From positions 1 through 40,854 of the forward strand of contig CAMKNB010000013.1 in assembly GCA_946414095.1 (NCBI GenBank): DNA of 40,854 nt. The letters are read 5' to 3'. Positions 16,000 through 23,278 of the stretch are shown here, one piece after another (position 1 is the stretch's first letter; each line of letters opens with the position of its first letter). The DNA comes from an uncultured Mycoplasmatota bacterium (GTDB taxonomy: Bacteria > Bacillota_I > Bacilli_A > RF39 > UBA660). The position numbers were made by a program, and so were the translations under genes. The notes under the pieces are model-generated. The model searched no databases and was not told the DNA's origin. It saw only the letters and a program-made list of their open reading frames with translations.

Positions 16000-16938
16000 T
16001 TATAATCTTTTACCTTTATTACCACTCATTCTTAATTTCATTTCTACTGGTAAATCAGTTTCAACGTTTGTACTAAGAGCAGTTGTATTAGCAAGTTCTT
16101 TTAATGAAGAAGTAACTCCTTCAATTCTTCTTATTGTTTGACCTCTTCCTTTCATATCGATTGCATATGATTCTAAATCTTCTTTTTGAATTGCTAATAT
16201 TCCTAACATTAAATCTACGATTGCTTTTTCTTCTGGAATTCTAATTGTATGTTGATTTGGTAAAACTTTTTGCCAAGATTTTGTAAAATCTTCTCTAAAA
16301 CTTCTACCACAATATTTATTTAACATAACAAATACATTGTTATTAAATTTCTTATTTAATGCTGGCCATGGATTATAACTTTCACTACATTCTATTCCAA
16401 GCTCATCACATTGACTCTTTAATACTTTATCTTTTACTGATTCATCTGCAATAAAGAACACTATTGGTTTTGCATCCTTTTCGAATTCACAATTGTTAGC
16501 TAGGTAATGGGCCATTATTTCATAGGACTCAAAATCATTCCCTCCTCCACCTGACTCAAGAACTACTTTTTCAAGCCATGAATCTATTTCTAATCCCTTA
16601 GCAGGTGTACCAATTTGAATTGGATAATCATCATATTCTGCATCGCCCACTGCACAAATACAAATATCAAAATCATTTAAATATTTTTTCTGTTCAATTT
16701 CTCCATAAAACATTGGTAATTTATCATAAACAAGTCTTGCAAAATTAATATTACTTCCTGTAACATCTAATACAATTATTATTGGATTTTTACTTTTACT
16801 AACTATTTTCTTTCCTTTTGGATCTAAATCTTTATCAATCGTATCTTTTGTAAACTTTGAAGCTGAATAACTACTAGCTCCCCAACTATCATAACTACTA
16901 CTACTATAAACATCTCTATCATAACTATAACTTCCCAT
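16000..16938 (-). CDS. vWA-domain protein
   Basis: The protein has 312 residues. The first 45 are Ser/Tyr/Asp-rich and look disordered. A von Willebrand factor A domain starts at about residue 51 (NPIIIVLDVTGSN) with metal-ion-dependent adhesion site residues Asp58, Thr60 and Ser62 (DxTGS variant). A GGGGNDFES loop, IVFFIADESV and later WPALNKKFNNNVFVML complete the fold. No signal peptide is present, so it is cytosolic, unlike adhesin vWA proteins. Cytosolic vWA proteins usually act with ATPases or chaperones; the next gene upstream encodes a J-domain fusion, fitting that theme. A strong AGGAGG precedes the ATG. Its target is unknown. Confidence 0.8.
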   Translation of the reverse strand: MGSYSYDRDVYSSSSYDSWGASSYSASKFTKDTIDKDLDPKGKKIVSKSKNPIIIVLDVTGSNINFARLVYDKLPMFYGEIEQKKYLNDFDICICAVGDAEYDDYPIQIGTPAKGLEIDSWLEKVVLESGGGGNDFESYEIMAHYLANNCEFEKDAKPIVFFIADESVKDKVLKSQCDELGIECSESYNPWPALNKKFNNNVFVMLNKYCGRSFREDFTKSWQKVLPNQHTIRIPEEKAIVDLMLGILAIQKEDLESYAIDMKGRGQTIRRIEGVTSSLKELANTTALSTNVETDLPVEMKLRMSGNKGKRL

Positions 16939-16953
16939 AAATATTTCCTCCTA

Positions 16954-17985
16954 TTATTTTTTAACTAATTTTTTAAACCTTTCTCTACCATATACTTCTG
17001 TTCTAATTTCCCTTAATTCATCCCATAATTTCCATGCATCTTGTTCTTTACCATCTAGAAGTTTTCTAATAAATCCTCTGACTCTGTAATCACAACTAAT
17101 TGGCAATGTTACCCTATCAATATCACCTCCTAATAAATCAATAGCTATTTTGCCTACTGCATATATATCAACATTTGGAACTACTCTAGCATTTTTATTA
17201 ACATAGTTTGGTGTGAAATTATCATTAATAATTTTATATTTACTATCTTTTTCATTTGCTTTACTAATACATAATGTGTAATCCATTAAGATAACATTAT
17301 GATTATCTGTATCAATAAATACATTTTCTTCTTTTATATTGCCATGGACTATTTTATTAGAATGTAAGTATCCAATTACAGATAATAATCTTTCTAATAT
17401 CCAACAAACATGATTACCTCCTATTAATCCATAAATATTTTTAAATTCCTTAACATTTAGTGCATTATTTTTTTCATATATAAGTCCTACTTTATTATTT
17501 ATTTTTAACTTTCTTAATGGTTTAACTATTGAATAATGATTTAAATCTTTAACTACGTTATATTCATTTTCTACTAAATTATTATCTTTTTCATCAATTG
17601 CTATTTTTAATAATACTAACTCTCCATCACATGTTCCTTCATATATATCACATACATCATCGCTAGACAAATACTTATAAAACTTATAATTATTACCTCT
17701 AATATCAAATTCAAACAATACTTCATTTGCTTCTAATATTTCTTTTTCATCTGTTAAATCATAAATACCACTTTCAAACTCTTTTAATGCTTTTTCATAA
17801 TATTCATTTAGAAGGGCCATTGTCTCTGATGCCATTTCTTTTTCTTCATCTTTAAATAAATCAGGATGACATTTTTTTACCATTTGCTTATATTTCTTTT
17901 TAACTTCTTCTAAGCTTAAATCTCCAAATACATCAATAGGTCTTTTCGCTTTTAATAATATGTTTGCAATTTCTTTAAGAAACAT
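16954..17985 (-). CDS. J-domain fused to a protein pseudokinase
   Basis: Residues about 16-65 are a J-domain (KKKYKQMVKKCHPDLFKDEE, with the HPD triad at 40-42), the DnaK-stimulating module. From about residue 98 a eukaryotic-like protein kinase fold follows: the ATP-lysine region VLLKIA (Lys127), the catalytic loop IVHGNIKEENVF, and LMDYT in place of DFG (Asp235). HGN replaces HRD, so the catalytic Asp is Asn216, while the loop Lys218 and Asn221 remain; this argues for a pseudokinase or a weak kinase. The start overlaps the kinase-like gene upstream by 34 bp. Recruiting DnaK to a client or complex bound by the pseudokinase domain is the obvious inference. Confidence 0.82.
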   Translation of the reverse strand: MFLKEIANILLKAKRPIDVFGDLSLEEVKKKYKQMVKKCHPDLFKDEEKEMASETMALLNEYYEKALKEFESGIYDLTDEKEILEANEVLFEFDIRGNNYKFYKYLSSDDVCDIYEGTCDGELVLLKIAIDEKDNNLVENEYNVVKDLNHYSIVKPLRKLKINNKVGLIYEKNNALNVKEFKNIYGLIGGNHVCWILERLLSVIGYLHSNKIVHGNIKEENVFIDTDNHNVILMDYTLCISKANEKDSKYKIINDNFTPNYVNKNARVVPNVDIYAVGKIAIDLLGGDIDRVTLPISCDYRVRGFIRKLLDGKEQDAWKLWDELREIRTEVYGRERFKKLVKK

Positions 17986-18530
17986 TTTTTATCATCTTCC
18001 TTTCTTATTACAACATCAGATAAATCTCTTTGACATTCTATATGTGTTTTATATATTGGAAGTATTACTTCGTTAAAATATTCTCTTACTTGTCTTTCTT
18101 GAGCTTTATAAACATTAGTATCTCTTATAATTCTTCTTTCTAAACATGTATCTATATCTGTATCCATGAAGACTTTAATTGAATCTCTTAAATCTTTTAA
18201 TAACTCTATTGTATGTAACCCCTCAAATATATTTATTTCTTTTCTTTCTTTTAATTCATTTTTATTTATTCTCTTGTTTATATTAAAATCATATAATGGA
18301 TAATAACAAAGTCCTTCTCTTAATAATCTATCTATATCATTTAAATATTCTTCTATGTTATAAGCTCGTGGTAAATCCATCAAATAGAATTTACCTTTGT
18401 GTGGAATGAATGTTTTATCTTTCATATAATCATCTTCTCTTAATATACATGTATTATTATTTTGATTATATATTTCATTTGAAAGTGTCGTTTTTCCACT
18501 ACAAGTTAATCCAGAAATAATTATATTCAT
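17952..18530 (-). CDS. Uridine-kinase-like P-loop nucleoside kinase
   Basis: The 192-residue protein has a Walker A at residues 7-15 (GLTCSGKTT), an early REDDYM acidic motif, YPLYDFNINKR like the uridine-kinase substrate segment P.YD...R, a FEGLH segment in place of the Walker B region, and an Arg-rich lid (ERRIIRDTNVYKAQER). This is the uridine/cytidine kinase and phosphoribulokinase superfamily; the substrate cannot be told from sequence. The ATG at 18530 overlaps the preceding TGA as ATGA and has AAAGGA upstream, which decides the start over an earlier in-frame ATG. It is flanked by a PurA paralogue and the J-domain-pseudokinase. Confidence 0.8.
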   Translation of the reverse strand: MNIIISGLTCSGKTTLSNEIYNQNNNTCILREDDYMKDKTFIPHKGKFYLMDLPRAYNIEEYLNDIDRLLREGLCYYPLYDFNINKRINKNELKERKEINIFEGLHTIELLKDLRDSIKVFMDTDIDTCLERRIIRDTNVYKAQERQVREYFNEVILPIYKTHIECQRDLSDVVIRKEDDKKCFLKKLQTYY

Positions 18531-19930
18531 AACTTCTTCCTTTCTAGTTTCTGACATCTATCAGGACCGACACCAACAATTGCTATATCAGTTTTTGTAA
18601 GTGATTCAATCATATCTATATAATCACTACATTTAGTAGGTATATCATAATATGATTTAATCTTACTAAAGTCTATATTAAATCCATCTAATTCAATATA
18701 ATCTGGAATACACCTTGATAAATATTGTTTTAAATAATCACTATTCTTTTTAATATCATAAATATAAACTTTATCTCCTTCAATATAATAATCAAACGTC
18801 TCATTAAATTCTTCATCAATTTCTCCTGAATAAATGTATCTATTGCATATCTTTATTGTTTCTAGATTATTTAGTCTATCAAGTCCAGATAAGAAATAGT
18901 AATCATTTTGATTAATCATATGAGAGTATCTTAGCATTACTGCATCAAACCAACCATATATAGGGGACCCTTGAAAATAGTTTGGAGATTGATTTTCATC
19001 AAAGATAACACTACTTAAATAATTATCATATGTAGGAAGTATTCCTTTTCCATGTCTACTGTTAACTGCTCCTATACAACCAATTGTTTTAAATGGAATA
19101 TTAATACTATTTGCAAGCTTTATACCATATTTATTTGTTGTATCAAGTGAAGTTGTATTTGGCTTAATTCCATATTCTCTATCAATTAATAGTCCTTGAG
19201 ATCCTTCAAATAACACATTTGAAGATTTATGAAATTCATTAATTCCACTTACTATATTAAATAGATTACTTTCTAATAAATTTGAATAACATCTCATAAG
19301 ATAGCCTCTATTAATTGGATTAGTTAAATAATATATATCTTTTTCATTTATTAATAATTCAAATTGTTCATCATCAATAAGGTTTCTTTTTTCTTTAAAA
19401 TATTCAGATGTATATCTAAATAATTCTCTTAGTATTTTATCAGAAGTTCCATCAATTAAATCTTTTACTTTTAATTCAAGCCCTGTTAATTGTTTTACTT
19501 TATATACTTCACTTACTCCAGTACCAACACTTCCCAATGATTTTTCTTTTAATGAAAGTTCTCTTAGTTGATTAATCAGTGCATGATATGGCGTAACTAA
19601 ACTAGCATTTTCATCTATATAAACATTTTTTAATATATCTTCAACTCTTCTACCAGTAACTTTTCTTAACTCTTTTGCTTCGCAAATTATATTGAATAAA
19701 TTTACAATTGTATTTTCTGATAAATATGTTCTTGTATTATTTAACATTCCACTGCCAAGTTGACTAAACTTGTGCTTTTCATTGCCAACAATAACTGTAT
19801 GACTTGCTTGACTTCCACCATTATACCTAACATTTTCTTTTAAATTATATTTGTTAGCTAAATAATCACTAATAGTTCCTTTTCCTTCATCACCAAACAT
19901 TGAACCACTTACAATAAAACTATTATTCAT
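18527..19930 (-). CDS. Adenylosuccinate synthetase paralogue (PurA family)
   Basis: The 467-residue protein follows PurA along its whole length: SGSMFGDEGKGTISDYL (catalytic Asp14), RYNGGSQASHTV (catalytic His44), GSVGTGVSEVY in place of TTGRGIGPAY, FEGSQGLLID..YG..PNTTSLDTT, NSRHGKGILPTYD in place of TTRVGxGPFPTE, and GWFDAVMLRYSHMIN...LETIKI. Both catalytic residues remain, so it is likely an active GTP-dependent ligase. PurA joins Asp to IMP; several substitutions in substrate loops suggest an altered substrate. It differs from phage PurZ, which has lost the catalytic Asp. No purB or other pur gene is nearby, so a specialised role is likelier than de novo AMP synthesis. It overlaps both neighbours. 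Confidence 0.85.
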   Translation of the reverse strand: MNNSFIVSGSMFGDEGKGTISDYLANKYNLKENVRYNGGSQASHTVIVGNEKHKFSQLGSGMLNNTRTYLSENTIVNLFNIICEAKELRKVTGRRVEDILKNVYIDENASLVTPYHALINQLRELSLKEKSLGSVGTGVSEVYKVKQLTGLELKVKDLIDGTSDKILRELFRYTSEYFKEKRNLIDDEQFELLINEKDIYYLTNPINRGYLMRCYSNLLESNLFNIVSGINEFHKSSNVLFEGSQGLLIDREYGIKPNTTSLDTTNKYGIKLANSINIPFKTIGCIGAVNSRHGKGILPTYDNYLSSVIFDENQSPNYFQGSPIYGWFDAVMLRYSHMINQNDYYFLSGLDRLNNLETIKICNRYIYSGEIDEEFNETFDYYIEGDKVYIYDIKKNSDYLKQYLSRCIPDYIELDGFNIDFSKIKSYYDIPTKCSDYIDMIESLTKTDIAIVGVGPDRCQKLERKKL

Positions 19931-20822
19931 TAATAAACTCCTTCCATGCATTAACTGCTTTTACAAGTTTAGGTCCTCTTATATCATCTCCTAACATATA
20001 ATTCCTATATCCATATGAGTACATAAGTTCTAAGTCTTCATAGTCACTTAAACTAACATAATCAGATGTATTTAACGAAGAAAATAATCTTGAAGCACAT
20101 ATAGCATCTTTATCTCTTTTAATAATTTCTCTTAATTGTTTTAGCATCAAAATATTTCTACCAGTTTCAGTATATAAGTCATCTCTTGCAGCCATTAAAT
20201 GTAAAGGAAGTGATGTATCATTGATAAATTTCATACCATTTTTAGATTCGATTTTGCATATAATGTTTGCTTCTTTATTTAATTTTAATATTTCAACTAA
20301 GTCTTCTTCATTCTCTACAAATGATGCCATATAATTATTAAGACCAAGTTCTTTAGAATGTTTTATTAGTTCTATATCTTGAGGAGTTAAGAAGCCTTTA
20401 ATATTTAAACTTTTAGCAATTATATTTACTGATTGTCCTTTACCAACTGCTCTTTCAGGTGGAGTATCAAGAACTATTTTGTTTCCTTTTGTATGCATAA
20501 TATTTGAAGAATTAGAACCTCTAAATATTATTTTTGCTGGATATTCTATTTCAATTTCATGATTTAATTCGACAGCTTCATAACTTGGATCTGCCCATGC
20601 ATTAACTCTTAATTGCCTTCCTTTTAAATCAATCCAGACAGTTTTTTTATACATTTCCTCTATTACTTTAATTCTCTCAATTACTTCTTCTGGAGTTAAT
20701 AAATCATTTACTCCACTATTAAGTCTTACTTCAGAAATATAATCAGAACTCATCATTTCATGAACAGATTTTTTATCATGTAAGCTAGGTAATGTACCTA
20801 TCAATTTACAATCATTTTTCAT
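19923..20822 (-). CDS. Pyruvate-kinase-like barrel protein
   Basis: The 299-residue protein resembles the (beta/alpha)8 core of pyruvate kinase. CKLIGTLPSL matches TIGPAS; EVRLNSG (Arg33, Asn35, Ser36) matches the RLNFSHG active-site segment; WIDLKGRQLRV matches the DLKGPKIR strand; FLTPQDIELI and NNYMASFVENEEDL match the following helices; CKIESKNGM keeps the catalytic Lys190 and metal-binding Glu192; LMAARDDLYTE matches MVARGDLGVE. The B domain is shortened and the C-terminal allosteric domain is missing. Such truncated relatives may transfer phosphate from or to an enol or carboxyl substrate; the real substrate is unknown. A strong ribosome binding site precedes it, and the PurA paralogue overlaps its end by 8 bp. 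Confidence 0.75.
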   Translation of the reverse strand: MKNDCKLIGTLPSLHDKKSVHEMMSSDYISEVRLNSGVNDLLTPEEVIERIKVIEEMYKKTVWIDLKGRQLRVNAWADPSYEAVELNHEIEIEYPAKIIFRGSNSSNIMHTKGNKIVLDTPPERAVGKGQSVNIIAKSLNIKGFLTPQDIELIKHSKELGLNNYMASFVENEEDLVEILKLNKEANIICKIESKNGMKFINDTSLPLHLMAARDDLYTETGRNILMLKQLREIIKRDKDAICASRLFSSLNTSDYVSLSDYEDLELMYSYGYRNYMLGDDIRGPKLVKAVNAWKEFINE

Positions 20823-20832
20823 AAAACCTCCA

Positions 20833-21240
20833 TTATTTTAATTGTAATTTTGATATTTCTTCAACTATTTCATCACTGTTTTTCCAATTATCAAACAATC
20901 TATCACTATCAGGTAATGATTCTTGTTTATTTTTAATTGACATTAACATTCTTTCACACTTTAATCTAGCTATTTCATATTCTCTTAATGTTCTATAATA
21001 TTCAAGATATTCATCAGACACATATGCATATTTTTTCATAAGTCTTAATTTCATATCAGGTGGAATTATTTCTTTGTCTGTACTTGTGCATTCCTCAATA
21101 ACAGATAACTTTTTACAATTTGGACATAATACATAAAATAATAAATATTCTTCTGTTAAAATATCCCATCCTCTATTAGGTATTAAATCCTCTTCCCCTA
21201 TTTCTACTTCTTTTTTACAATCATTACAATAATATTTCAT
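20833..21240 (-). CDS. Zinc-ribbon protein, first gene of the NrtR-linked operon
   Basis: A 135-residue protein with a four-cysteine zinc ribbon at the N-terminus (YYCNDC, then YVLCPNCKK) and a helical C-terminal half (EYYRTLREYEIARLKCERML). The ATG at 21240 is chosen for GGAGGGTTT just before it; a longer in-frame start would lie inside the palindromic operator. The next gene follows after 10 bp. Zinc ribbons of this size bind nucleic acid or protein; it may act as an adaptor for the enzymes behind it, but that is only inference. Confidence 0.68.
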   Translation of the reverse strand: MKYYCNDCKKEVEIGEEDLIPNRGWDILTEEYLLFYVLCPNCKKLSVIEECTSTDKEIIPPDMKLRLMKKYAYVSDEYLEYYRTLREYEIARLKCERMLMSIKNKQESLPDSDRLFDNWKNSDEIVEEISKLQLK

Positions 21241-21253
21241 AAACCCTCCATTT

Positions 21254-21268
21254 GTGTATTTTATACAC
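21254..21268. promoter_or_regulatory. Palindromic operator in front of the zinc-ribbon/PK/PurA operon
   Basis: GTGTATTTTATACAC is a perfect inverted repeat (GTGTAT, three T, ATACAC) extended by T and A to 17 bp. It recurs with one mismatch in the promoter of the adjacent NrtR-like gene. It lies 13 bp upstream of the operon's first ATG and covers a possible -10 (TATAAA). Confidence 0.75.
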
Positions 21269-21283
21269 ATATAATCACTTTTT

Positions 21284-21306
21284 TAAAAGCATTAAAGAAT
21301 GCTTTT
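21284..21306 (-). terminator. Weak hairpin at the end of the NrtR-like gene
   Basis: AAAAGCATT and AATGCTTTT flank a four-base loop and include the stop codon. The minus-strand tail is TTTT then A-rich, so read-through into the operon is likely. Confidence 0.4.
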
Positions 21307-21966
21307 ATTATTTATTTTTCTGTTAAGTATATATAACTTAGCAGGTTTTTTACCTTTATAATTAATAGTCTTATTAGTATCTATAACATAATTACTATTA
21401 ATCATTTTCTTTCTAAAATTTCTCCTATCAAAACTAATATTCAATATTGATTCAAACACTTGTTGTAATTCAGGTAATGTAAATTCTTTAGGAAACAATG
21501 ACTTTAAAATATCAGTTGATTGAATCATCGTTTTTAGTTCTTCAATTGCTCCTTCTAATATTTCATTATAGTCATATGCTAGTTCAGGAATATTATTTAT
21601 ATCAAACCAATCAGACGATGAAGTTTTATTTGTTTCTTTTATTATTTGAGCTTTATTAATATCAACTACTCCAATAAATGCAATAGCAATCATTCTTTTT
21701 AAAGGAGATCTATCTACCCTATCAAATATCTTATACATTTTTAAGTCAATGTCTTCTATACCAGTTTTTTCTTTTAATTCTCTTTTAGCTCCATCAATGA
21801 CAAGTTCATTATTGTATAATCCTCCCCCAGGAAGAGCCCAATAACCATAATAAGGTTCATTAGTTCTTTGTATTAATAGAACTTTCATTACACCTTTGTC
21901 TACTGTAAAAATTGAGTTAACAACATGAATACCAATATTTTTATATAATGGATTATTTAATCTCAT
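21292..21966 (-). CDS. nrtR: NrtR-family Nudix transcriptional regulator
   Basis: The 224-residue protein has an N-terminal Nudix domain (about 10-145) and a C-terminal winged helix (about 155-220, with FPKEFTLPELQQVF and SFDRRNFRKKM). This is the NrtR layout, in which the Nudix domain senses ADP-ribose or a related sugar nucleotide and the winged helix binds a palindrome. The Nudix box is degenerate: RELKEKTG has Lys for the last Glu of REXXEE, so it probably binds but does not hydrolyse. A 15-bp palindrome inside its own promoter implies autoregulation, and a second copy controls the next operon. A different Nudix ligand than ADP-ribose is possible. Confidence 0.85.
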   Translation of the reverse strand: MRLNNPLYKNIGIHVVNSIFTVDKGVMKVLLIQRTNEPYYGYWALPGGGLYNNELVIDGAKRELKEKTGIEDIDLKMYKIFDRVDRSPLKRMIAIAFIGVVDINKAQIIKETNKTSSSDWFDINNIPELAYDYNEILEGAIEELKTMIQSTDILKSLFPKEFTLPELQQVFESILNISFDRRNFRKKMINSNYVIDTNKTINYKGKKPAKLYILNRKINNKSIL

Positions 21967-21992
21967 ATTTATTATCCCTCATCTCTAATTTA

Positions 21993-22021
21993 ATTATATG
22001 CGTATTTTATACACTTGTCAA
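21993..22021 (-). promoter_or_regulatory. Promoter of the NrtR-like gene
   Basis: TTGACA (22016-22021), a 17-bp spacer and TATAAT (21993-21998) on the minus strand are both perfect hexamers. The spacer is almost wholly occupied by the palindromic operator, so a bound repressor would block RNA polymerase. Confidence 0.85.
22000..22014. promoter_or_regulatory. Palindromic operator inside the nrtR promoter
   Basis: GCGTATTTTATACAC matches the copy at 21254-21268 at 14 of 15 positions and fills the -35/-10 spacer. It is the expected binding site of the winged-helix regulator encoded just downstream. Confidence 0.78.
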
Positions 22022-22030
22022 TATATTTTA

Positions 22031-22059
22031 ATAAAAAAGTCTAATTATTTTTTAGACTT
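22031..22059 (-). terminator. Terminator of the UDG-like gene
   Basis: AAGTCTAA (22037-22044) pairs with TTAGACTT (22052-22059); the loop holds the stop codon and TTTTTT follows the stem on the minus strand. Confidence 0.75.
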
Positions 22060-22704
22060 AATATTATCAATAATATATTTTATATCTTCAATAGATTTAT
22101 CTATATTATATCTTCCATTACCTACTGGATAAAAAACTGAGTAACACTTATATTCTTTACTATTAATTTTTTTAATAAACATCTTCTTTCTACATTTAGA
22201 AACAGATATTTTTTTATTTAATACGATTGAACTAACTTGATTACCAAATAAAACTATTACTTTTGGATTAATAATCTCTATTTCTCTTTCTAGTAAATAT
22301 AGATATTCTTTATAAACACTATCTGGTAAAATTCTAGCATCTATTTGAGTACATTTTCCTAGATTAGTTATAAAATATTTATGCTTTTTTACATTTTCAT
22401 AAACTTCATTTGCAAAATCATAAGTCCAATCAGATGATTTAATTGTTTTAATTTTATTATATATACTAGTATCTAACAATTTCAATTCATAGAATAAATC
22501 CCAAATGTTTTTTGTTCCAATCCATGGTGACTTAATTCCTTTCCAAGATTTACTTGATGCTATGTTCTTACCTGTTGGATTCATAAATACAAAACATATA
22601 TCAGGATTATTACTGCATCCACCATTATAAATAGAATCTAAGTTGCTATCACCATATTTAAGCTGTAATTTATCATATTCTTTTTTTAAGTCATCTAATG
22701 TCAT
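22045..22704 (-). CDS. Uracil-DNA-glycosylase-superfamily protein
   Basis: The 219-residue protein shows the UDG fold pattern: PDICFVFMNPTGKNI near the N-terminus (in place of the family-4 VGEAPG motif), ITNLGKCTQIDARILPDS, a helix, then PKVIVLFGNQVSSIVL, and VFYPVGNGRYNI where the HPS motif would be. The four iron-sulfur cysteines of family-4 enzymes are missing and the catalytic motifs are altered, so real glycosylase activity is uncertain. Related proteins are often annotated simply as UDG-family. The start is 3 bp after the HD gene's stop with a weak ribosome binding site, so translation is probably coupled. It acts in the cytosol. Confidence 0.68.
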   Translation of the reverse strand: MTLDDLKKEYDKLQLKYGDSNLDSIYNGGCSNNPDICFVFMNPTGKNIASSKSWKGIKSPWIGTKNIWDLFYELKLLDTSIYNKIKTIKSSDWTYDFANEVYENVKKHKYFITNLGKCTQIDARILPDSVYKEYLYLLEREIEIINPKVIVLFGNQVSSIVLNKKISVSKCRKKMFIKKINSKEYKCYSVFYPVGNGRYNIDKSIEDIKYIIDNIKSKK

Positions 22705-22707
22705 ATT

Positions 22708-23244
22708 TTACTGATTCTTTCTTTTAACAAGTAATCTTTCTTTTGTATTTTTTAAATAATCTTTTCTTTTTTCTAACTTGTCAGGATGATGTGCAAGTGC
22801 ATCACATTTTTGAATTTCATATAATTTTAAACATAAATCATAGTTTTCTTCTATTTGTTTATCACTAATAGGAGTATCGTGATTTAATATTAAATAACAT
22901 ATATAATCAATATAATCATCTTTATAATTTAATCTTTTTAATATTTCTTTTGACATATTAGAAGAAACAATTGGGTGATTCTTAAAATGCCTTACTTCAC
23001 CATCTTGATATGAAAAAGGTTTACCAATATCATGAAGTAATAGTGTTAGTCTAACATCAACATCACACTCTGATAAACTTAACGCTAGTAAAGTGTGATT
23101 CCATACATCTAAATGATGATGTGGATGTTTATGATCAAAACCAATCATATATTTTATTTCAGGTATAATACTTAATAAATAATCTAAATTATCAGTTATT
23201 GAAGTTACAATATCTTCAGATAATAGAATTTCTTCTAATGTCAT
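22708..23244 (-). CDS. HD-domain phosphohydrolase
   Basis: A 178-residue HD-domain protein: HHHLDVWNHTLLAL, LLLHDIGKP (the His-Asp pair), HFKNHPIVSS and ILNHDTP with a late CDALAHH. This set matches metal-dependent HD hydrolases related to the HD part of tRNA nucleotidyltransferase/poly(A) polymerase, with candidate metal ligands His51, His71 and Asp72 and a further Asp. Likely substrates are nucleotides or nucleic-acid 2',3'-phosphates; this cannot be fixed from sequence. A TAGGAGG site precedes the start and an extended -10 promoter lies upstream. It forms a pair with the UDG-like gene. Confidence 0.82.
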   Translation of the reverse strand: MTLEEILLSEDIVTSITDNLDYLLSIIPEIKYMIGFDHKHPHHHLDVWNHTLLALSLSECDVDVRLTLLLHDIGKPFSYQDGEVRHFKNHPIVSSNMSKEILKRLNYKDDYIDYICYLILNHDTPISDKQIEENYDLCLKLYEIQKCDALAHHPDKLEKRKDYLKNTKERLLVKRKNQ

Positions 23245-23267
23245 AAAACCTCCTAATAAATAATTAT

Positions 23268-23276
23268 ATTATATCA
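23268..23276 (-). promoter_or_regulatory. Extended -10 promoter of the HD/UDG pair
   Basis: TGATATAAT on the minus strand fits TGnTATAAT and lies directly after the ADP-ribosylglycohydrolase stop codon. No clear -35 is present. Confidence 0.45.
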
Positions 23277-23278
23277 AA

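Noticed and set aside
18527..19930. Phage PurZ (2-aminoadenine pathway) identity for the PurA paralogue
   Set aside because: The catalytic Asp that PurZ has lost is present (FGDEGKG), and no phage genes or DNA polymerase partners surround it.
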